DNA of 64,000 bases from Psychrobacillus sp. FSL H8-0483 (GTDB lineage: Bacteria; Bacillota; Bacilli; Bacillales_A; Planococcaceae). Below, piece by piece: positions 45,696 to 57,853 of this stretch; position 1 is the first letter of the stretch, and each line of letters begins with the position of its first letter. The stretch spans positions 2,959,501-3,023,500 of the forward strand of contig NZ_CP152052.1 of NCBI RefSeq assembly GCF_038637725.1, written 5' to 3'. The notes beneath the pieces were generated by a model. It saw only the letters and a list, made by a program, of their open reading frames with translations. It made no database searches and was not told the DNA's origin. A program made the position numbers and the translations under genes.

Positions 45696-47049
45696 TCATA
45701 TTTCCTCCAAGTGTTCGGAGCATTGGTCGAAACTTCACTCTTGTTTCTTCAAATTCCTCTAACGAGGAGGATTCCGCAACTATTCCTCCGCCCGCAAACA
45801 AATAAGCATGTTGATTTTCTAGTAATGCAGAGCGAATTCCAACTGCAAATTCTCCGTCGCCTTCTGCATTAATCCAACCAATTGGTGCTGCGTAATACCC
45901 ACGATTCATCTGTTCCGATTCTCTAATAATAGCTACTGCCTCTCTCCGAGGTTCTCCACCTAGTGCAGGTGTAGGATGCAAAGATTCTACAAACTCAAAC
46001 AAGGAAGCTTCTTTTTTTATTTTCCCTTCAATAGGAGTAAATAAATGCTGAATATCTCTTACTTTCATTAGTTTTGGTCTAGATGGAATTTTTACATCTT
46101 CGCAATATTGGTTAAATACTTTCCGTATCATATCCACTACAAATTGATGTTCCCCTAAGTTTTTACGATCGGAAAGTAGAGTATCCCCAAGTTCTTTATC
46201 TTCCATGGAATTTTTTCCGCGTCTAACAGAACCAGCAAGACCTGCTGATTGAACATGTCCATTTTCTACTTTTACTAATCGCTCTGGTGTTGCACCAAAA
46301 AAGATTTTATCATCTTTTTCTAACCCAAATAAATAACTTTCTGGTTGCTCCATTGATGCATTATAAATAGCTGTTGAGGAAGCAAATGTATCATCGAACG
46401 TCAGCTTTAACGATCGGCCAATTACTACTTTATTTACTACATTGTTTCGAATTTGACTCGTAACTTCTTCCACCGCTTGCAAATATTCATCTTTCAATCG
46501 ATCTTCTCTTCCGATTAAACTAGGTTTTGCATGGACCTTAAGTTCTTTTACTTGTGCAGTGTGTATTAAGGCATCACGTTCCATACGTAATCGTTCAAAT
46601 GCTTCTGAACTCTCTTCTTCATCTGTAATATAATGAATACTTACATAAGCTTGTTCATTTTTGATCACCAGCTGAAATGTTGATACAACAAAAAAACTAG
46701 AAGGAAATGTATCCCATTCAGAAGCAATCTTATTTTTTGGATCAAAGGAAAAGCCCCCAAAAAGGATTGGCGATACATCCACTTTCTCTTTTAACGAGGT
46801 TTGACATATCTTTTTCCATTTAGTTGCAATGTCACTATATCGTGTATCTTCTAATTCATTCGAGAAAATATGAGCATGTCCTAATCCAACTAAAGTAAAA
46901 GTCTTCTCTTTATTTTGCCAGAAAAAACGTTTTCCTTTATAAGATTCGTCCCCCGCCTCAAAAAATGCATGTGCGGACAATCTAGATACTTCTATTGTTT
47001 CTGTATAAAAACGTAATGTTGTTTTCATTTGACCGGTGGTTTTCGGCAT
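45688..47049 (-). CDS. menF: isochorismate synthase MenF
   Basis: 453 residues of the chorismate-binding family. KVVIGRSLKLTF near 212-223, GATPERLVKVENG near 262-274, AGLAGSVRRGKN near 279-290, HPTPALGGEPRREA near 359-372 and the final AGGGIVAESSSLEEFEET near 422-439. It isomerises chorismate to isochorismate, the first menaquinone step. First of menF-D-H-B-E on the minus strand; the gene is divergent from menA with about 153 bp between them. Confidence 0.95.
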   Translation of the reverse strand: MPKTTGQMKTTLRFYTETIEVSRLSAHAFFEAGDESYKGKRFFWQNKEKTFTLVGLGHAHIFSNELEDTRYSDIATKWKKICQTSLKEKVDVSPILFGGFSFDPKNKIASEWDTFPSSFFVVSTFQLVIKNEQAYVSIHYITDEEESSEAFERLRMERDALIHTAQVKELKVHAKPSLIGREDRLKDEYLQAVEEVTSQIRNNVVNKVVIGRSLKLTFDDTFASSTAIYNASMEQPESYLFGLEKDDKIFFGATPERLVKVENGHVQSAGLAGSVRRGKNSMEDKELGDTLLSDRKNLGEHQFVVDMIRKVFNQYCEDVKIPSRPKLMKVRDIQHLFTPIEGKIKKEASLFEFVESLHPTPALGGEPRREAVAIIRESEQMNRGYYAAPIGWINAEGDGEFAVGIRSALLENQHAYLFAGGGIVAESSSLEEFEETRVKFRPMLRTLGGNMNE

Positions 47050-47202
47050 AAATATGACCTCCGTAAATATAACTTGCTGATTAATTTATCTATTAAAATA
47101 CTCTACCTTTAATCATACCTCTTTCTACACTTTTCGGCACACATTTAGCAACAAATATGTGCTAAAATTGAGGTTGATTCTTTTAAAGGAGAGAAAAAAC
47201 CT

Positions 47203-48114
47203 ATGTCACATGAACTTCAAGCCGATAAGGGTTGGCGGATTTGGTGGAAATTAACAAGACCTCATACATTAACGGCTTCATTTGCTCCCGTATTTTTAGG
47301 AACAATGATTGCTCTTTACGACACCAATATTAACTGGCTATTATTTTTAGCTATGTTATTTGCTTGTTTGCTTATCCAGGCTGCTACAAATATGTTTAAT
47401 GAATACTACGACTTTGCTCGCGGTCTAGACAGTGAAGAGTCGGTCGGTATTGGCGGTGCAATCGTTCGAAACGGCGTTAAACCGAAAACAGTCATGCAAT
47501 TAGCATTATTACTATACGGAGTTGCAGCATTACTAGGTATCTATATTTGCTACGAGTCTTCCTGGATGTTACTAGTTGTAGGAGCGGTTAGTATGCTAAT
47601 AGGATATTTATATACAGGTGGACCATACCCGATAGCATATACTCCGTTTGGGGAGCTATTTAGTGGTGTAGTCATGGGAATGTTAATTGTTCTTATATCA
47701 ACATTCATTCAAGTTGGTACAATCCCTTACTCAGCCATTTTAATCTCCATACCAAGTGCATTGCTTGTAGCAGCTATCATGCTTTCTAACAATATTCGAG
47801 ATTTAGTGGAAGATAAGGAAGGTGGCAGAAAAACTATGGCAATTCTTGTCGGAAGAAAAAATGCCATTAAGGTTTTGGCTTCCTTCTTTATCATTTCCTA
47901 CCTTTGGATTGTAGGTTTAGTCTTGATGCAAGTTGTTACTCCATTTGCTTTACTCGTACTGTTAAGTATAAAAAAACCAATGCATGCAATAAAACTATTT
48001 AAAGAAAAAGAAAACCCTCTAGAGGTCGGGCTTGCAATGAAAGATACTGCCCTCACAAATACTATTTTTGTTTTCTTACTTGGAATAGGCTTACTTATAG
48101 GGTACTTCATCTAA
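47203..48114 (+). CDS. menA: 1,4-dihydroxy-2-naphthoate polyprenyltransferase
   Basis: 303 residues, eight or nine membrane segments. UbiA-family Asp motifs: NMFNEYYDFARGLDSEES near 63-80 (NxxxDxxxD type) and NNIRDLVEDKEGGRKTMAIL near 195-214. It attaches the polyprenyl chain to DHNA at the membrane. AAAGGAGAG lies before the ATG. Divergent from menF; completes the pathway apart from menC and the final methylase, which are not in the window. Confidence 0.95.
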   Translation: MSHELQADKGWRIWWKLTRPHTLTASFAPVFLGTMIALYDTNINWLLFLAMLFACLLIQAATNMFNEYYDFARGLDSEESVGIGGAIVRNGVKPKTVMQLALLLYGVAALLGIYICYESSWMLLVVGAVSMLIGYLYTGGPYPIAYTPFGELFSGVVMGMLIVLISTFIQVGTIPYSAILISIPSALLVAAIMLSNNIRDLVEDKEGGRKTMAILVGRKNAIKVLASFFIISYLWIVGLVLMQVVTPFALLVLLSIKKPMHAIKLFKEKENPLEVGLAMKDTALTNTIFVFLLGIGLLIGYFI

Positions 48115-48125
48115 GAAGAACACTA

Positions 48126-48163
48126 AAAATGCTAGGAAGGTATATACCTTCCTAGCATTTTTA
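48126..48163 (+). terminator. terminator after menA
   Basis: AAAATGCTAGGAAGGTATA / TATACCTTCCTAGCATTTTT near-perfect hairpin with T-run. Confidence 0.94.
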
Positions 48164-48169
48164 TTTTGC

Positions 48170-48612
48170 GGTAGAATCCGCGCAGTCGAGAAGGCTTGTC
48201 GATACGGCCGTAAAGCATGCGAATTCAACCAAATAACAACAATGTAGTTTAACAGCGACAATTTATATGTAAGACAAATCTACTTCGGGTTATAGTCATT
48301 TTAAGCTTAGGGAAGGTTTTCGTATTTAATAGGGCTAGCACGCTTTCTACTGACCTCACTTGCTCCATTTATTATCACGAATACATCATTTCAAGGCTGG
48401 TACTGCAATCGCCTTGTTAATCAGTGCATTCATTAAGACATTTACTGGTGGAATAATTATTAAATTTCCTTCTTAAATGGTGAATTAATAGAGTTCGTGC
48501 TGTTATTTCATATCTTTCTTTCCTCCACAAAAAAAGTTTTTCCAAGTAGAGTAAGTTAAAAAGAAATCAACTACTGAAGAAAGATAGTAAATAAACATCC
48601 ATACTTTTCTAC
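48170..48612. other. intergenic stretch between menA and the tRNA array
   Basis: About 440 bp without a credible gene. One plus-strand frame near 48336-48480 reads like a broken hydrophobic segment (ARFLLTSLAPFIITNTSF) but has frameshifts and no start; I cannot name a parent gene. Confidence 0.5.
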
Positions 48613-48650
48613 AAAAAAAAAGATAATCAAATGAATGATTATCTTTTTCT
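48613..48650 (-). terminator. terminator of the distal tRNA block
   Basis: AAAAGATAATCA / TGATTATCTTTTTTTTT hairpin on the minus strand, 10 bp beyond the last tRNA-Glu. Confidence 0.92.
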
Positions 48651-48659
48651 TTAAAATGA

Positions 48660-48731
48660 TGACCCCTACGGGATTCGAACCCGTGTTACCGCCGTGAAAG
48701 GGCGGTGTCTTAACCGCTTGACCAAGGGGCC
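48660..48731 (-). tRNA. tRNA-Glu (TTC), distal-block copy
   Basis: Cloverleaf with anticodon loop CTTTCAC; acceptor GGCCCCT/AGGGGTC; no encoded CCA. Near-identical to 49653-49724. Confidence 0.95.
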
Positions 48732-48738
48732 AAATATA

Positions 48739-48829
48739 TGGCGGAGAAGGAGGGATTTGAACCCTCGCGCCGGTTACCCGACCTACACCCTTAGCAGGGG
48801 CGCCTCTTCAGCCACTTGAGTACTTCCCC
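48739..48829 (-). tRNA. tRNA-Ser (GCT), distal-block copy
   Basis: Long variable arm; anticodon loop CTGCTAA; CCA encoded at 48741-48739. One base in the variable arm differs from the copy at 49731. Confidence 0.95.
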
Positions 48830-48830
48830 A

Positions 48831-48905
48831 TATGATTCGAAATGGAATCCTTGGCCTCACACTTATGAAGCGTGCACTCTAACTAACTGTGCATAGACCA
48901 ATTAA
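48831..48905 (-). pseudogene. decayed tRNA-Ile with CAT anticodon
   Basis: Aligns with tRNA-Ile(GAT) at 49904-49980: the D-arm (CAGTTAGTTAGAGTGCAC) and anticodon arm (GCACGCTTCATAAGTGTGAGG) remain. The anticodon base 34 has changed G to C, giving CAT, and the T-arm and 3' acceptor strand are lost (5' GGTCTAT has no partner). It sits where the upstream block has Asn and Ile genes. Very probably not a functional tRNA. Confidence 0.8.
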
Positions 48906-48909
48906 TTTA

Positions 48910-48980
48910 AGCGGGTGAAGAGAATCGAACTCTCATCATCAGCTTGGAAGGCTGAGGTTTTACCACTAAACTACACCCGC
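48910..48980 (-). tRNA. tRNA-Gly (TCC), distal-block copy, CCA lost
   Basis: Anticodon loop CTTCCAA; acceptor GCGGGTG/CACCCGC. The copy at 49987 encodes CCA; here the following bases are TAA. Confidence 0.95.
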
Positions 48981-48987
48981 ATTATTA

Positions 48988-49063
48988 TGGTGGCTCAGGA
49001 CGGAATCGAACCGCCGACACAAGGATTTTCAGTCCTTTGCTCTACCGACTGAGCTACTGAGCC
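48988..49063 (-). tRNA. tRNA-Phe (GAA), distal-block copy
   Basis: Anticodon loop CTGAAAA; acceptor GGCTCAG/CTGAGCC; CCA encoded. Confidence 0.96.
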
Positions 49064-49085
49064 ACATATGTATTTTTTTAAAAAA

Positions 49086-49161
49086 TGGCGGTCCCGACCG
49101 GGATCGAACCGGCGATCTCCTGCGTGACAGGCAGGCATGTTAACCGCTACACCACGGGACC
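49086..49161 (-). tRNA. tRNA-Asp (GTC), distal-block copy
   Basis: Anticodon loop CTGTCAC; acceptor GGTCCCG/CGGGACC; CCA encoded. Confidence 0.96.
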
Positions 49162-49164
49162 ATT

Positions 49165-49241
<77 letters not shown>

Positions 49242-49440
49242 ACAATATTATACTTGCAGTTTAAGTTTTACTACGCTCGAAGAAAGTTGGACACCTGCTT
49301 CGGCTTTGCCTGCATCGGTGTTAATCGTCATCTTCGTTTGACGATTTGCTCCACCCGCGACAATAATATTTAGTGTTATTTCAAAATGAATATACTAAAC
49401 TATTTTTTAAGTGTTTCATCAACAAACAATAAGTTGTAAA
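49242..49440. other. 199-bp spacer with a duplicated fMet 5' end
   Basis: The equivalent spacer in the upstream block is 55 bp. Here TGCTCCACCCGCGACAATA (49348-49366) repeats, with one base missing, the 5' end of the fMet gene and its flank at 49229-49248. About 100 bp of unrecognised sequence lies between the copies. Confidence 0.75.
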
Positions 49441-49533
49441 TGGAGGAGGAAGAGGGATTCGAACCCCCGCGCGGTATGACCCGCCTGTCGGTTTTCAAGA
49501 CCGATCCCTTCAGCCAGACTTGGGTATTCCTCC
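49441..49533 (-). tRNA. tRNA-Ser (TGA), distal-block copy
   Basis: Anticodon loop CTTGAAA; long variable arm; acceptor GGAGGAA/TTCCTCC; CCA encoded. First gene of the duplicated block; a weak TATTAT -10-like hexamer lies about 15 bp upstream (49548-49553). Confidence 0.95.
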
Positions 49534-49612
49534 GTATTATTGTGTTTATAATAGCTGTATGACCTAAATCTATAAATAAAATCCATTAGCCATACTAGCT
49601 ATTTGGAAGTAA

Positions 49613-49640
49613 AAAAGTAATCAAGCAAGTGATTACTTTC
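49613..49640 (-). terminator. terminator of the main tRNA block
   Basis: AAAGTAATCA / TGATTACTTTTTT hairpin on the minus strand after tRNA-Glu, the counterpart of 48613-48650. It separates the main block from its distal duplicate. Confidence 0.9.
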
Positions 49641-49652
49641 CACTTAAAAATA

Positions 49653-49724
49653 TGACCCCTACGGGATTCGAACCCGTGTTACCGCCGTGAAAGGGCGGTG
49701 TCTTAACCGCTTGACCAAGGGGCC
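49653..49724 (-). tRNA. tRNA-Glu (TTC)
   Basis: Anticodon loop CTTTCAC; acceptor GGCCCCT/AGGGGTC; last gene of the main block. Confidence 0.96.
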
Positions 49725-49730
49725 AACATA

Positions 49731-49821
49731 TGGCGGAGAAGGAGGGATTTGAACCCTCGCGCCGGTTGCCCGACCTACACCCTTAGCAGGGGCGCCTCTT
49801 CAGCCACTTGAGTACTTCCCC
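49731..49821 (-). tRNA. tRNA-Ser (GCT)
   Basis: Anticodon loop CTGCTAA; long variable arm; CCA encoded. Confidence 0.96.
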
Positions 49822-49824
49822 ATA

Positions 49825-49899
49825 TGGCTCCGAAGGTAGGACTCGAACCTACGACCAATCGATTAACAGTCGATTGCTCTACCACTGAGCTACTTCGGA
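49825..49899 (-). tRNA. tRNA-Asn (GTT)
   Basis: Anticodon loop CTGTTAA; acceptor TCCGAAG/CTTCGGA; CCA encoded. No counterpart in the distal block. Confidence 0.96.
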
Positions 49900-49903
49900 A
49901 TAA

Positions 49904-49980
<77 letters not shown>

Positions 49981-49986
49981 ATTATT

Positions 49987-50060
49987 TGGAGCGGGTGAAG
50001 AGAATCGAACTCTCATCATCAGCTTGGAAGGCTGAGGTTTTACCACTAAACTACACCCGC
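49987..50060 (-). tRNA. tRNA-Gly (TCC)
   Basis: Anticodon loop CTTCCAA; CCA encoded at 49989-49987. Confidence 0.96.
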
Positions 50061-50067
50061 ATTACTA

Positions 50068-50143
50068 TGGTGGCTCAGGACGGAATCGAACCGCCGACAC
50101 AAGGATTTTCAGTCCTTTGCTCTACCGACTGAGCTACTGAGCC
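50068..50143 (-). tRNA. tRNA-Phe (GAA)
   Basis: Anticodon loop CTGAAAA; identical body to 48988-49063. Confidence 0.96.
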
Positions 50144-50165
50144 ACATATGTATTTTTTAAAAAAA

Positions 50166-50241
50166 TGGCGGTCCCGACCGGGATCGAACCGGCGATCTCC
50201 TGCGTGACAGGCAGGCATGTTAACCGCTACACCACGGGACC
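50166..50241 (-). tRNA. tRNA-Asp (GTC)
   Basis: Anticodon loop CTGTCAC; identical body to 49086-49161. Confidence 0.96.
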
Positions 50242-50244
50242 ATT

Positions 50245-50321
<77 letters not shown>

Positions 50322-50376
50322 ACAATATTATTATTAAGACAATCTTTTTCTTAATCCCACTAACAACAAGTTAAAA

Positions 50377-50469
50377 TGGAGGAGGAAGAGGGATTCGAAC
50401 CCCCGCGCGGTATGACCCGCCTGTCGGTTTTCAAGACCGATCCCTTCAGCCAGACTTGGGTATTCCTCC
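50377..50469 (-). tRNA. tRNA-Ser (TGA)
   Basis: Anticodon loop CTTGAAA; long variable arm; CCA encoded. Confidence 0.96.
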
Positions 50470-50482
50470 GTAATTATTGTGT

Positions 50483-50559
50483 TGGTGGACCTTGCAGGAC
50501 TCGAACCTGCGACCGGACGGTTATGAGCCGTCTGCTCTAACCAACTGAGCTAAAGGTCC
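50483..50559 (-). tRNA. tRNA-CAT, probably Ile2 (lysidine-modified)
   Basis: Anticodon loop CTCATAA; acceptor GGACCTT/AAGGTCC. It lacks the initiator mismatch and differs from the elongator Met at 50566. The GGACCTTTAGCTCAG body resembles Bacillus tRNA-Ile(CAU); elongator Met is the alternative. Confidence 0.85.
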
Positions 50560-50565
50560 TTAAGA

Positions 50566-50639
50566 TGGCGGCAGAGGGAGTCGAACCCACGACCTTTCGG
50601 GTATGAACCGAATGCTCTAGCCAGCTGAGCTACGCCGCC
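50566..50639 (-). tRNA. elongator tRNA-Met (CAT)
   Basis: Anticodon loop TTCATAC; acceptor GGCGGCG/TGCCGCC; CCA not encoded (TCT follows). Confidence 0.92.
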
Positions 50640-50667
50640 ATGATATTTTTTATAATTTAATATTATT

Positions 50668-50743
50668 TGGTGGAGCCTAGCGGGATCGAACCGCTGACCT
50701 CCTGCGTGCAAGGCAGGCGCTCTCCCAGCTGAGCTAAGGCCCC
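50668..50743 (-). tRNA. tRNA-Ala (TGC)
   Basis: Anticodon loop CTTGCAC; acceptor GGGGCCT/AGGCTCC; CCA encoded. Confidence 0.96.
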
Positions 50744-50758
50744 AAATGTAATAATAAC

Positions 50759-50835
50759 TGGTCGGGAAGACAGGATTCGAACCTGCGACCCCTTGGTCCC
50801 AAACCAAGTGCTCTACCAAGCTGAGCTACTTCCCG
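50759..50835 (-). tRNA. tRNA-Pro (TGG)
   Basis: Anticodon loop TTTGGGA; acceptor CGGGAAG/CTTCCCG; CCA encoded. Confidence 0.96.
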
Positions 50836-50842
50836 ATATATA

Positions 50843-50919
<77 letters not shown>

Positions 50920-50939
50920 TTAAATTCTTTTTTAAAAAA

Positions 50940-51028
50940 TGGTGCCGAGGACCGGAATCGAACCGGTACGGTAGTCACCTACCGCAGGATTTTAAGTCCT
51001 GTGCGTCTGCCAGTTCCGCCACCCCGGC
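50940..51028 (-). tRNA. tRNA-Leu (TAA)
   Basis: Anticodon loop CTTAAAA; long variable arm; acceptor GCCGGGG/CCTCGGC; CCA encoded. Confidence 0.96.
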
Positions 51029-51043
51029 ACTTAAATGAATCTT

Positions 51044-51118
51044 TGGAGCGGAAGACGAGGTTCGAACTCGCGACCCCCACCTTGGCAAGGTGGTGTTCTA
51101 CCACTGAACTACTTCCGC
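51044..51118 (-). tRNA. tRNA-Gly (GCC)
   Basis: Anticodon loop TTGCCAA; acceptor GCGGAAG/CTTCCGC; CCA encoded. Confidence 0.96.
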
Positions 51119-51135
51119 TCGGTTATTAAATTAAA

Positions 51136-51220
51136 TGGTGCGGGTGAAGGGAGTCGAACCCCCACGCCTTGCGGCGCTAGATCCTAAGTCTAGTGCGTCT
51201 GCCAGTTCCGCCACACCCGC
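51136..51220 (-). tRNA. tRNA-Leu (TAG)
   Basis: Anticodon loop CTTAGGA; long variable arm; acceptor GCGGGTG/CACCCGC; CCA encoded. Confidence 0.96.
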
Positions 51221-51243
51221 ATACATAATTCACTTAAAAGTGA

Positions 51244-51316
51244 TGAGCCATGTAGGATTCGAACCTACGACCCTCTGATTAAAAGTCAGATGCTCTACCA
51301 ACTGAGCTAATGGCTC
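51244..51316 (-). tRNA. tRNA-Lys (TTT)
   Basis: Anticodon loop CTTTTAA; acceptor GAGCCAT/ATGGCTC; 3' trinucleotide is TCA, so CCA must be added. Confidence 0.95.
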
Positions 51317-51324
51317 GAAAAAAA

Positions 51325-51400
<76 letters not shown>

Positions 51401-51413
51401 AGGAGTAAATATA

Positions 51414-51489
51414 TGGTGGAGGATGACGGGCTCGAACCGCCGACCCTCTGCTTGTAAGGCAGATGCTCTCCCAGCTGAGCTAATCCTCC
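51414..51489 (-). tRNA. tRNA-Val (TAC)
   Basis: Anticodon loop CTTACAA; acceptor GGAGGAT/ATCCTCC; CCA encoded. First tRNA after 5S rRNA. Confidence 0.96.
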
Positions 51490-51535
51490 TGGGTAATATA
51501 ATTCATAACAAGTTACTATTATGTACTTATCGCAA

Positions 51536-51652
51536 GCCCAGCGACGTCCTACTCTTGCAGGGGGAAACCCCCAACTACCATTGGCGCTGAAGAGCTTAAC
51601 TTCCGTGTTCGGTATGGGAACGGGTGTGACCTCTTCGCCATCATCACTAGAC
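51536..51652 (-). rRNA. rrf: 5S rRNA
   Basis: About 117 nt with the conserved GAACACGGAAGTTAAGC (minus strand) and CACACCCGTTCCCATACC. Ends set by helix I pairing GTCTAGTGA with TCGCTGGGC. Third rRNA of the operon, 123 nt after 23S. Confidence 0.95.
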
Positions 51653-51728
51653 TTGAATAATTAATGAAAGACAAGTTTTATTATAACAACTGTGTAGAAA
51701 ATTACAAGTGTTTTTTTAAAAAAATTAT

Positions 51729-51757
51729 TCTTTCAAAACTGGATAAAAGACATTGAA
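51729..51757. other. 23S processing stalk, 3' arm
   Basis: TTTCAAAACTGGATAAAAGA is complementary, with one bulge, to 54812-54841 on the other side of 23S, forming the precursor stem expected to be cut by an RNase III-type enzyme. Confidence 0.75.
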
Positions 51758-51774
51758 TTCTGTAAATTCTATTT

Positions 51775-54702
<2,928 letters not shown>

Positions 54703-54811
54703 TAATATGGCTTCCAATTACTTGGAGTCCATTCAAAATTAGTAGTTAAAAGTACTACACAACATATAATCACCGAAGTGATTACAAATTGAATTTCTTG
54801 AATTTGTTTCT

Positions 54812-54841
54812 TTCAATGTCGTTTTATCCAGTTTTCAAAGA
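54812..54841. other. 23S processing stalk, 5' arm
   Basis: TTCAATGTCGTTTTATCCAG pairs with 51729-51757. The 16S-23S spacer (54703-54935) contains no tRNA gene. Confidence 0.75.
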
Positions 54842-54866
54842 ACAAGTTTTCAAATGCTCATAAAAA

Positions 54867-54900
54867 TGAACATTCAAAACTGAACTGCAAAACGTTAAGA
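54867..54900. other. 16S processing stalk, 3' arm
   Basis: TGAACATTCAAAACTGAACT and GCAAAACGTTAAGA are complementary to 56594-56628 upstream of 16S, giving the usual precursor stem around the 16S gene. Confidence 0.8.
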
Positions 54901-54927
54901 TACAGATAAAAATCTGTATTCCGTAAT

Positions 54928-56489
<1,562 letters not shown>

Positions 56490-56593
56490 ATAGAGAACTT
56501 AAAAAGCTCATTTGTTTTGCTGGCATCATCATTAAATGATGTCAAAATTGTTTTGCTATCAAACTAACAGAAGTTAGTCTTTCAAGCTATATG

Positions 56594-56628
56594 TCTTAAC
56601 GTTTTGCATGTTCAGTTTTCAATGTTCA
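56594..56628. other. 16S processing stalk, 5' arm
   Basis: TCTTAACGTTTTGCATGTTC and CAGTTTTCAATGTTCA are the partner of 54867-54900. Confidence 0.8.
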
Positions 56629-56657
56629 TGTTGTTTTCTCGTTTTGACGACTTTATT

Positions 56658-56686
56658 AGTATAACTTCTTTCGGATGTGATGTCAA
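56658..56686 (-). promoter_or_regulatory. rrn operon promoter
   Basis: TTGACA (56686-56681), 17-bp spacer, TATACT (56663-56658), about 170 bp upstream of 16S, with an A/T-rich upstream region suited to UP-element contact. I did not find a convincing second promoter. Confidence 0.9.
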
Positions 56687-56689
56687 ACA

Positions 56690-57100
56690 TTTTTTTAAGT
56701 TTTTAATTTTGTTTAACTCTCGTTCCGAAGGACAAGTATTAATATACATGTTTATAAAATAAAAAGCAACCCTTTTTTTATAAAAAAGGTATATTTAATT
56801 CATTAATAACTCTATTCCCTATTAATACATATACTTAAAAGGAAATTTGCTTTCTTATAAACACTTTTCTTCCTTATCCATTTGATTACAATACCACTTC
56901 AATCAAACTTCCACTAATGAACATTACACTCTCCTCGTACAGTTTTTAGCTTTTCTACTAAACTAAGTACTTTATTAATATAGATTATAAAATATACGTT
57001 CAATGAAACACCCTTTTCTAATGAGATAAGTGATACATCTTTTAAAAGGGTATGTAAGAATAAGAATTCGATTTTCACATATTGTTATATATCGCAAGTG
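56690..57100. other. intergenic stretch between rrn promoter and mgtC-like gene
   Basis: About 410 AT-rich bp. No gene and no conserved Mg-sensing riboswitch words were recognised. AAAAAAGGGTTGC / ACCCTTTTTTTATA-type A/T-rich words near 56760-56785 form only weak pairs. Confidence 0.5.
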
Positions 57101-57117
57101 AAGAGGAGGTATCCATC

Positions 57118-57837
57118 ATGGATTGGTTTGCCAATTTAAACGGAAGTACAGAAATCATATTTAAATTATCTTTTGCTGCAGTATTAAGTTTAATAATAGG
57201 TATAGAGAGGGAACTTAAGAAGAAACCGATTGGATTAAAGACAAGTATAGTTATCGCTACTTTTAGTTGTTTGTTAACATACATATCTATAGAATCAGCA
57301 TACAAAGCCCATGGACATGAAGGTGTTAACATTACAATGGATCCACTACGCTTAGCGGCTCAAATTGTAAGTGGTATTGGTTTTCTTGGTGCTGGCGTTA
57401 TTTTACGCAAAGGAAACGACAGCATTAGCGGCTTGACAACCGCTGCCATGATTTGGGGAGCTGGTGGGATTGGAATTGCAATTGGAGCAGGTTTTTATTT
57501 AGAAGCTACCTTAAGTGTTTTTATTGTTTTAATTGGTATTGAGGTTATTCCTCCGCTTCTAGCTAAAATTGGACCAAAAAGACTGAGATCCAAGGAATTA
57601 TCATTAAAAGTGGTCGTTTCAAATACAGACAGTATTACTAAAATGTATGAGTATTTAAAAGCTAATGGCTTCTATATAGAAAGTATTCGGATTAAAGATA
57701 TCATTTTAGACAATAATATTATTAAGCATGAGATTTATATTCGATTATCTATACTTACCCAAAAAAATACTGTTGAATTTTATCACTCCATCATAAATCT
57801 GGAGTTCATCGAAACTGTAGAAGTAGAATCTATCTAA
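57118..57837 (+). CDS. MgtC/SapB-family membrane protein
   Basis: 239 residues from the ATG at 57118 (MDWFANLNGSTE), 10 bp after GAGGAGG; the ATG-less extension to 57082 overlaps that site. Four or five N-terminal membrane helices with the family's IGIERELKKKPIGLKTS (about 20-36) and GIGFLGAGVILRKG near 84-97, then a C-terminal ACT-like cytoplasmic domain (about 155-239). MgtC proteins modulate magnesium homeostasis or ATP synthase in other bacteria; in Firmicutes the role is uncertain. A CDF transporter follows 16 bp later. Confidence 0.88.
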   Translation: MDWFANLNGSTEIIFKLSFAAVLSLIIGIERELKKKPIGLKTSIVIATFSCLLTYISIESAYKAHGHEGVNITMDPLRLAAQIVSGIGFLGAGVILRKGNDSISGLTTAAMIWGAGGIGIAIGAGFYLEATLSVFIVLIGIEVIPPLLAKIGPKRLRSKELSLKVVVSNTDSITKMYEYLKANGFYIESIRIKDIILDNNIIKHEIYIRLSILTQKNTVEFYHSIINLEFIETVEVESI

Positions 57838-57853
57838 CAAAAGGAGCTAACAT

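Noticed and set aside
48170-48612. Degraded membrane-protein gene between menA and the tRNA array
   Set aside because: A short hydrophobic reading exists but no family could be recognised and frames are broken; left as unassigned.
56690-57117. Magnesium (M-box) riboswitch before the mgtC-like gene
   Set aside because: None of the conserved M-box words or a terminator/antiterminator pair could be found.
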